Assembly: GCA_020027305.1 (NCBI GenBank)
Contig: JAHRAM010000048.1
Coordinates: forward strand, 1 to 8,294
Length of the DNA: 8,294 nucleotides
Source: Acidimicrobiia bacterium
GTDB taxonomy: Bacteria > Actinomycetota > Acidimicrobiia > Acidimicrobiales > Hopanoidiivorantaceae
Direction of reading: 5' to 3'
Translations under genes and position numbers: made by a program
Part shown: in pieces, positions 1 through 4,741 of the stretch
Layout: the number at the start of each line of letters is the position of its first letter
How positions within the stretch are numbered: the first letter of the stretch is position 1
The notes under the pieces: generated by a model
What the model was told of the DNA's origin: nothing
Seen by the model: only the letters and a program-made list of their open reading frames with translations
Databases searched by the model: none

Positions 1-99
1 TAATTAGTGGGGATACGTCATCCATATAAATACTTTTCGCCTATTTTTTGCTTCCATCACAAAGTATGACACTGGGGTGTGACAATTATTGCATTAAAG
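1..99. other. left flank, no gene seen
   Basis: This AT-rich stretch downstream of the tRNA contains no credible reading frame and no strong hairpin followed by a T-run on either strand. A 4-bp inverted repeat around 69-80 is too weak to call a terminator. Confidence 0.5.
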
Positions 100-175
100 T
101 GGCTCCGGGAGTGGGACTCGAACCCACAACCTAACGGTTAACAGCCGTTTGCTCTGCCAATTGAGCTATCCCGGA
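100..175 (-). tRNA. tRNA-Asn (GUU), CCA encoded
   Basis: Read on the minus strand, the sequence folds as a complete cloverleaf of 76 nt. The 7-bp acceptor stem TCCGGGA pairs with TCCCGGA, followed by discriminator G and an encoded CCA (plus-strand 100-102). The anticodon arm has stem AACGG/CCGTT and loop CTGTTAA, which puts anticodon GTT at plus-strand positions 140-142. The T arm contains GGTTCGAGTCC and the D arm contains AGCTCAATTGGCAGAGC. It decodes asparagine codons AAC and AAU. It lies 153 bp downstream of the acyl-CoA dehydrogenase gene on the same strand, and nothing suggests that it is broken. Confidence 0.97.
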
Positions 176-328
176 ATATTGTCGATTGATAATCAATTAA
201 TAATATCGCCAAATAAAGGCTACTTTTTTAATTTAGCGAAAATTGTGGAGGTTTGGCGGGCAAATGTTTTTTTAATGGGTTTTGCGAACATGAAAGTTGG
301 GATGAGGGGCGAAACTTGGATTTTTAAT
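176..328. other. intergenic region between acyl-CoA dehydrogenase and tRNA-Asn
   Basis: This 153-bp AT-rich gap holds a perfect palindrome, ATTGAT-A-ATCAAT (185-197), immediately upstream of the tRNA, where its promoter should lie. A 13-bp direct repeat, TTTTTAATTTAGC, occurs at 225-237 and again at 321-333, the second copy spanning the stop codon of the acyl-CoA dehydrogenase gene. No convincing intrinsic terminator for the minus-strand operon is visible, so read-through into the tRNA cannot be excluded. Confidence 0.5.
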
Positions 329-1645
329 TTAGCCGTTTCCAATCTCGTGTTCTAGCTCGCCTTCTAAGAAATCGGCAAACTTCTTTTTGGCTTCTTCAAT
401 TTTGGGTGGCAGGTGTTCGGTTGGAAACAGTCCTGGCGCTGGGCGGTAATCCTTCAAGATATTTCTGGCAATGGTGGTTTTGTGAACTTCGGTCGGGCCA
501 TCGGCAATCCCCATTGTTGGCGCCATCTCCCACATCCTCGTTAGCGGAAGCTCATTTGAAACTCCCAGCGAACCATGCAAATGCATCGCCTTATATATAA
601 CGTCAGTTAAGACTTTCGGGGTCGCCACCTTCACCCCAGCGATGTGAGTTCTGGCAGCAGAATAATCTGAGTTGTCAATCACCCAAGCAGTGTGAAGCAC
701 CTGAAGGCGAAACTGCAAAATCTGAATCCAGCACTCGGCAACCATATGTTCCACCGCTTGCTTTTCTGCCAGCAGTGAGCCTTTGGTTTCTCGGCTCAGC
801 GCCCGCTCACACATCATGTCAAAGGCTTTTTTCACAACACCCACTGAACGCATGGCGTGGTGAACCCTTCCTCCCCCCAACCGAGTTTGGGCAATCTTAA
901 ATCCTGCCCCCTCTTCGCCCAGCAAATTCTCAGCTGGCACTCTGGCGTCATTAAATCGCAAATATGCATGCCCGCCTGCCCGACCTATCGGGCCTGTTCC
1001 TGTGGCAACATTTCGCACCAGCTCTAGCCCCTCAGTTTCTTTGGGGATGAGAAACATTGAACTGCCAGCATAAATCGCCACATCTGGATTAGTGATAATC
1101 ATCACAATCAAAAACTCAGCGTGGGGAAAGTTGCTGGCAAACCACTTCTCGCCGTTGATAACCCATTCATCGCCATCTTTGACCGCTGCACAAGTGAACT
1201 GAGCAGGGTCTGCCCCAGCCTGAGGTTCGGTCATTGAATAAGTCGAGCTGATTCGCCCATCCAACAACGGCTCTAGATATTTCTTTTTCTGCTCGTCAGT
1301 GCCAAAGTGCGCCAGCACCTCAGCATTACCAGAATCAGGTGCCTGACACCCAAACACCGATGGAGCCCAACTAGACCTTCCCAATATCTCATTTAGCAAC
1401 CCCAACTTCACCTGCCCATAACCTGCCCCGCCGATTTCTGGCCCCATATGGCACGCCCACAGCTTTTGCTTTTTCACCTCATCTTGTAGGGGGCGAATAA
1501 TCGCCTCTTGCACTGGGTGCGATTTGTTAAACGGCGACACATTGGCAAACGCCAAATCCAGTGGCTCAACTTCACTTGCCACGAACTCATCCACCCAGTC
1601 AAGTTTTGCTTGAAACTCAGGTTCGGTTGAGAAATCCCACGCCAT
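329..1645 (-). CDS. acyl-CoA dehydrogenase, ACAD10/11-like
   Basis: A full-length 438-residue flavoprotein predicted to introduce an alpha,beta double bond into an acyl-CoA, passing electrons to an electron-transfer flavoprotein. The N-terminal helical domain starts MAWDFSTEPEFQAKLDWV, a usual opening for actinobacterial FadE proteins. The signature YSMTEPQAGADP is at 136-147, the beta domain covers about 150-240, and GRAGGHAYLRF (221-231) and GGGRVHHAMRSVG (257-269) follow. The C-terminal ADGPTEVHKTTIARN is at 381-395. The usual catalytic Glu of the YEGT motif aligns with Asp382, a pattern I associate with the ACAD10/ACAD11 branch. It is the last gene of the operon, starting 10 bp after the P450 stop. 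The ATG has no Shine-Dalgarno sequence, so translation is probably coupled to the P450. Substrate is unknown; long or modified acyl chains are an inference. Confidence 0.93.
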   Translation of the reverse strand: MAWDFSTEPEFQAKLDWVDEFVASEVEPLDLAFANVSPFNKSHPVQEAIIRPLQDEVKKQKLWACHMGPEIGGAGYGQVKLGLLNEILGRSSWAPSVFGCQAPDSGNAEVLAHFGTDEQKKKYLEPLLDGRISSTYSMTEPQAGADPAQFTCAAVKDGDEWVINGEKWFASNFPHAEFLIVMIITNPDVAIYAGSSMFLIPKETEGLELVRNVATGTGPIGRAGGHAYLRFNDARVPAENLLGEEGAGFKIAQTRLGGGRVHHAMRSVGVVKKAFDMMCERALSRETKGSLLAEKQAVEHMVAECWIQILQFRLQVLHTAWVIDNSDYSAARTHIAGVKVATPKVLTDVIYKAMHLHGSLGVSNELPLTRMWEMAPTMGIADGPTEVHKTTIARNILKDYRPAPGLFPTEHLPPKIEEAKKKFADFLEGELEHEIGNG

Positions 1646-1655
1646 GATTTAGAGG

Positions 1656-2900
1656 CTATGCCTGCGTGAGTTTGAGGGGAAGTTCCTTTATTGCGTTGTT
1701 TAGATTTGAGCGGGTTCTTCTGGCTTCGCCGATTAGTTCAATCTTGGGGAATGTGGAAAGCAGCTCCTCAAAAAATATCTTTCCCTCTAAGCGGGCGAGG
1801 TGAACCCCTAGGCAAAAATGCTCGCCAATGCCAAACGACAAATGGGGATTAGGGCTTCTATGAATATCAAATGTGTGTGGGTTTTCAAACACCGCCTCAT
1901 CTCGGTTAGCAGAGGTGTAGACCATCACGACTTTTTCGCCTGCTTTTATTGGAACTCCTGCTAGCTCAACGTCAACTTTGGTGGTGCGCCGAAAATAATG
2001 AAGCGGATTTTCATAGCGAAGGATTTCTTCAACTGCTGAAGGGATGAGTGATGGGTCAGAACGGAGCTCTTCTAACTGGTCGGGATGGTCGAGCAATGCT
2101 AGTGTTCCACTAACCAGCATCGTCTTAGTGGTATCATTGCCAGCGGTCACCAGCTGAAGAAAGAATGAACCGAAATCTTCATCTGTCATTGACTTGCCAT
2201 CAACTTCAACCGACAAACACAACTCAGTGAAGCTGCCCGAACTATTTTCACTGCCATTTTCCAAAGCCATCTTGGCTCTATGTCTGGCGGCGTGTTCCAT
2301 TCCATACATAAACATCTCCATGCTGGCAGTGGAAAAATCATCTGAACCCGCATCAGGATTTATTTCTGGGTCTTGCCCGCTGGTTTGCATTTCTGACCAA
2401 TGGTGGATTTTTTCACGGTCATCTTCGGGAATGTCCATAAGCTCACCCATAACATTGGATGGAAGAAAAGCACACACATCATGAACAAAATCAACATCGC
2501 CAGATTTTTCGCCATCAAGGGCGGTTTTGAAAATGCCTTTTGTGATGTCGCGAATCTGGTTTTCCATCTCAGCGATGACCTTTTGCTTGAAATGGGGCGA
2601 CACATTATTTCGCCAACTTATATGTCTTGGAGGATCCATTCCCAGCAACATATTTCGCATGCTGGCTAGGTTGGCTTCATCCATGTCTTCCATCACTACC
2701 CCACCCTCTGAGCTGGAATATGAATAAGGGTCTCGCGAAACCGTCACACAATCTTTGTGGCGTAGCACGGCATAGTATCCCTGCTGGTCGGGGATTTCTT
2801 GATAATAGATTGGGTTGGTTTTGCGTAGCTCTTCAAATATGTCGTGGGGCGGGCCGTTCACATATATATCGGGGCTGTAGATGTCAATTGTTTCTGGCAT
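1656..2900 (-). CDS. cytochrome P450
   Basis: A 414-residue soluble bacterial P450, a normal length for the class, with no signal peptide or membrane anchor. The I-helix oxygen-activation motif AGNDTT is at 253-258 and the ExxR motif EILR at 292-295. The heme-ligand loop is FGIGEHFCLG at 356-365, with Cys363 as the thiolate ligand. LGMDPPRHISWR (86-97) is a C-helix stretch typical of the bacterial group that contains CYP125, CYP142 and CYP124. It is predicted to hydroxylate a hydrophobic substrate using ferredoxin and ferredoxin reductase, neither encoded here. It is the middle gene of the operon, 66 bp after the upstream stop and 10 bp before the acyl-CoA dehydrogenase. That context suggests hydroxylation of an aliphatic or isoprenoid side chain that is then oxidised as a CoA ester. 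The start is preceded by an A/C-rich leader without a Shine-Dalgarno sequence. Confidence 0.95.
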   Translation of the reverse strand: MPETIDIYSPDIYVNGPPHDIFEELRKTNPIYYQEIPDQQGYYAVLRHKDCVTVSRDPYSYSSSEGGVVMEDMDEANLASMRNMLLGMDPPRHISWRNNVSPHFKQKVIAEMENQIRDITKGIFKTALDGEKSGDVDFVHDVCAFLPSNVMGELMDIPEDDREKIHHWSEMQTSGQDPEINPDAGSDDFSTASMEMFMYGMEHAARHRAKMALENGSENSSGSFTELCLSVEVDGKSMTDEDFGSFFLQLVTAGNDTTKTMLVSGTLALLDHPDQLEELRSDPSLIPSAVEEILRYENPLHYFRRTTKVDVELAGVPIKAGEKVVMVYTSANRDEAVFENPHTFDIHRSPNPHLSFGIGEHFCLGVHLARLEGKIFFEELLSTFPKIELIGEARRTRSNLNNAIKELPLKLTQA

Positions 2901-2966
2901 TTTTCTTTTTTAGTTTGTTTGGTTGGTTTGGTTGGTTTGTTTTGTTTATTATCTTTATTTTAAGGG
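2901..2966. repeat. GT-rich repeat with two-tier G-quadruplex motif
   Basis: The gap between the dehydrogenase-like gene and the P450 is low complexity. On the plus strand a 9-bp unit TTTGGTTGG is present twice in tandem (2918-2935), flanked by TTTG runs. GGTTGGTTTGGTTGG (2921-2935) has four GG tracts with loops TT, TTT and TT. In the operon's transcript this reads as CCAACC repeats, followed by an A-rich stretch up to the P450 ATG. The G-rich strand is the template strand. Confidence 0.75.
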
Positions 2967-4409
2967 CTATTTCTTACCTTGCCATTTTGCGGGCTTTCTC
3001 ATTTTATAAGAAGTTTGCTTGCCGTTTTCAGGTGTTGCTTCATCGGGGGCACTTCCATTTGTGCCGCCTGTGAAACTTGTGCCATTAGTTCCATTCGCGC
3101 CATTGGAATTGTTAAATTCAGCAGCGCCATTAGCTCCATTAACTCCATTAACGCCATCAACTCCATCAACTCCATTCACGCCATCAACTCCGCTAACTCC
3201 ATTAACTCCATCAATTCCGCTACTTCCATTGGTTGCATTGTCTCTAATGCTTCCATTGCTTGCAGTCGCAGGGCTTGGTGCAGCATTTGCGCTTTCAACA
3301 TCAACATTTTTCATTTCCAGATTTTTCGCTCTAACATTATTAGCGTCGACACTTCTAACATTAACATTTCTAGAGCTATCTTTAGAAGCCAATACCTCAG
3401 GATTCAAAATGCGTATAGGTGGCACGCCTTCTAACAACCTAAAGATGTCTTCAAAAATCATATCGCCCTGTCGCTCTTCAACGTTGTGAGAGGCTGCGCT
3501 AATCCCCGGCGTGACCAACACATTTTCCATAGCGAGCATTTCTGGTGGCACCCCATCAATATGGTCTAGCCCGCAAGCAGCGATATGCCCGCTTTGAAGC
3601 GCTGCACACAATGCCTGTGTGTCTTGCAAAGTGAAACTGGCAGTGTTGAGATATATGGCGTTTGGCTTACACATTGAAAATTCCAACTCGCCCATTAGTT
3701 GGGCAGTTTCGCTCAGGGTGGGAGCATGCATTGAAATCACATCCGAAGTTCGCAGCACTTCGGCAAGAGTTGAGTGAGCGTTGGGGTTGTAAGGGTCACA
3801 CACCATCGTTTTCATCCCCAAAGCCTCAGCTCGCCATTTCACAGCGTTGCCGACATCGCCAAATCCCACGATGCCAAACACCTTGCCTAACAATTCTTGG
3901 CTTCGGTATTTTGGCGGGGTGGGAGCATTGGAATAGATAGTGCCAGCGCGAACCGCCCTATCTGCTGGCAACAGATGTTGGTTGAGGGAAAACAAAAGCG
4001 CCAATGTATGTTCTGCCACAGCATCTGCTGTTCTGCCTGGCGTATACAAAATAGGAATGCCCGCCTCAGTTGCCCCAGTGGCGTCAACGTTTTTAGGGTC
4101 TTCACGACAAGCTGCGATGATTTTCACACCCGAAGAAAAGACTGGCCCAGAACACAAATCAGATTCACATATTAAAAGGTCGGCGCCCGTGTCTTTGATT
4201 TTTGCAGCCATTTCTTCAGGGCCACATATTCGAACCTTGCTGGGAAGGCTAGATAAATTTATTTCACTAGCGTCAGTTGTCTCGGTCATTTCATTTATGG
4301 CGGTATCAATCCACGGGTCATATATGACTTCGCCGAGTTGCTCAAAACGATGTCTAGCGTTTTTCCCCAGCGGAGCTGTAATCAAAATCTTACGAATTGA
4401 TATTTCCAT
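2967..4409 (-). CDS. D-2-hydroxyacid dehydrogenase-like protein with degenerate active site and repetitive C-terminal tail
   Basis: A 480-residue protein from the ATG at 4409. A TTG three codons upstream (4418) gives 483 residues, and an in-frame TAA lies just beyond it. I prefer the ATG because MEISIRKILITAPLG is a typical family start. Residue numbers here use the TTG frame. The catalytic-domain half has CREDPKNVD (104-112) and YTPGRTADAVAEHTLAL (125-141). The Rossmann motif GIVGFGDVGNAV is at 182-193, with Asp208 after the second strand, favouring NAD. The catalytic Arg, Glu and His positions hold Ser261, Val290 and Gly305. The domain ends near 340, a normal length, and is followed by about 140 residues of low-complexity tail: pentapeptide-like units (350-379), Gly-X-Asn/Asp triplets (401-433) and a basic end, KMRKPAKWQGKK. 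It is the first gene of the operon. NAD binding is plausible; a regulatory, structural or altered catalytic role is inference. Confidence 0.88.
   Translation of the reverse strand: MEISIRKILITAPLGKNARHRFEQLGEVIYDPWIDTAINEMTETTDASEINLSSLPSKVRICGPEEMAAKIKDTGADLLICESDLCSGPVFSSGVKIIAACREDPKNVDATGATEAGIPILYTPGRTADAVAEHTLALLFSLNQHLLPADRAVRAGTIYSNAPTPPKYRSQELLGKVFGIVGFGDVGNAVKWRAEALGMKTMVCDPYNPNAHSTLAEVLRTSDVISMHAPTLSETAQLMGELEFSMCKPNAIYLNTASFTLQDTQALCAALQSGHIAACGLDHIDGVPPEMLAMENVLVTPGISAASHNVEERQGDMIFEDIFRLLEGVPPIRILNPEVLASKDSSRNVNVRSVDANNVRAKNLEMKNVDVESANAAPSPATASNGSIRDNATNGSSGIDGVNGVSGVDGVNGVDGVDGVNGVNGANGAAEFNNSNGANGTNGTSFTGGTNGSAPDEATPENGKQTSYKMRKPAKWQGKK
3051..3218 (-). repeat. 9-bp coding repeat: Gly-Val-Asn/Asp triplets
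   Basis: Within the dehydrogenase-like gene the DNA repeats a unit close to TCCATCAAC (plus strand) with 9-bp or 3-bp spacing from 3120 to 3218. It encodes about 11 Gly-X-Y triplets with X mostly Val and Y Asn, Asp or Ser (residues 401-433 in the TTG frame). A second patch, NGANGTNGT, is at residues 439-447, followed by SFTGGTNGS to 456. Proline is absent, so this is not typical collagen. A flexible or beta-type linker is more likely. Confidence 0.85.
3282..3371 (-). repeat. 15-bp coding repeat: six pentapeptide-like units
   Basis: Residues 350-379 (TTG frame) of the dehydrogenase-like protein divide into RNVNV, RSVDA, NNVRA, KNLEM, KNVDV and ESANA. The centre position is Val/Leu/Ala and the position before it is Asn/Ser. 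This resembles the A(D/N)LXX pentapeptide-repeat pattern, although six units are too few to build a full right-handed beta-helix alone. Confidence 0.6.
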
Positions 4410-4418
4410 TTCAGACAA

Positions 4419-4454
4419 GTATTTTTACGAGTATTTTTACGAGTATTTTTTAAC
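4419..4454. repeat. 12-bp tandem repeat, three copies, upstream of operon
   Basis: The plus strand reads GTATTTTTACGA at 4419-4430, an exact copy at 4431-4442, and a diverged third copy at 4443-4454 (GTATTTTTTAAC). The array sits directly against the start of the dehydrogenase-like gene, so it lies in the leader or promoter of the three-gene operon. Confidence 0.9.
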
Positions 4455-4741
4455 TGGGTATATATTTTCTACTAACAAATATTGACGGATGCTGGCAAAT
4501 GTTTAGCTTGTTATTTATGACTAATGTTTAATAGCTTTAATAATTTTACACAACTTATGATTTTCTTATGTTTTTCTAACTAGCCATTCCGCCCCTTTCT
4601 TTAAATTTAGCTCCTTTAGATTTCTTCCCCTAGTTCTGCCTCTCATTAATAATGCCTTTTGAAATCCCTATAAAATATAAAATAGTAAAGTCAAGGAAGT
4701 TTTATTCCTTATAGTTTATTTGTGCGGAATTTGAAAAAATA
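4455..4741. promoter_or_regulatory. divergent intergenic region, presumed promoters both ways
   Basis: This AT-rich region separates the minus-strand operon from the plus-strand lipoprotein gene and should hold both promoters. For the lipoprotein side there are -10-like boxes TATAAA at 4669-4674 and 4676-4681 and TATAGT at 4710-4715, but none has a good -35 box at 16-18 bp. A perfect inverted repeat, AAGGAA (4693-4698) and TTCCTT (4705-4710) with a 6-nt spacer, lies about 30 bp before the start codon and could be an operator half-site pair or a small leader hairpin. For the operon side a TATATA box lies near 4461-4466 on the minus strand without a clear -35 box. No small gene is supported. 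Confidence 0.4.

Noticed and set aside
69..80. ACAC-TGGG-GTGT hairpin as a tRNA terminator
   Set aside because: A 4-bp stem without a T-run in the transcript is too weak.
149..355. 68-codon plus-strand frame overlapping the tRNA
   Set aside because: It runs antisense over the tRNA and into the acyl-CoA dehydrogenase 3' end, with no family resemblance and no initiation signal.
2979..3489. Plus-strand frames of about 150 codons with Ile-Asn-Ser or Pro-Leu-Thr repeats
   Set aside because: They are opposite-strand readings of the 9-bp coding repeat in the dehydrogenase-like gene, which has a clear Rossmann domain in frame.
3940..4485. 181-codon plus-strand frame opposite the dehydrogenase-like N-terminus
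   Set aside because: It is antisense to conserved motifs, and its end (YFYEYFYEYF) is merely the 12-bp repeat translated.
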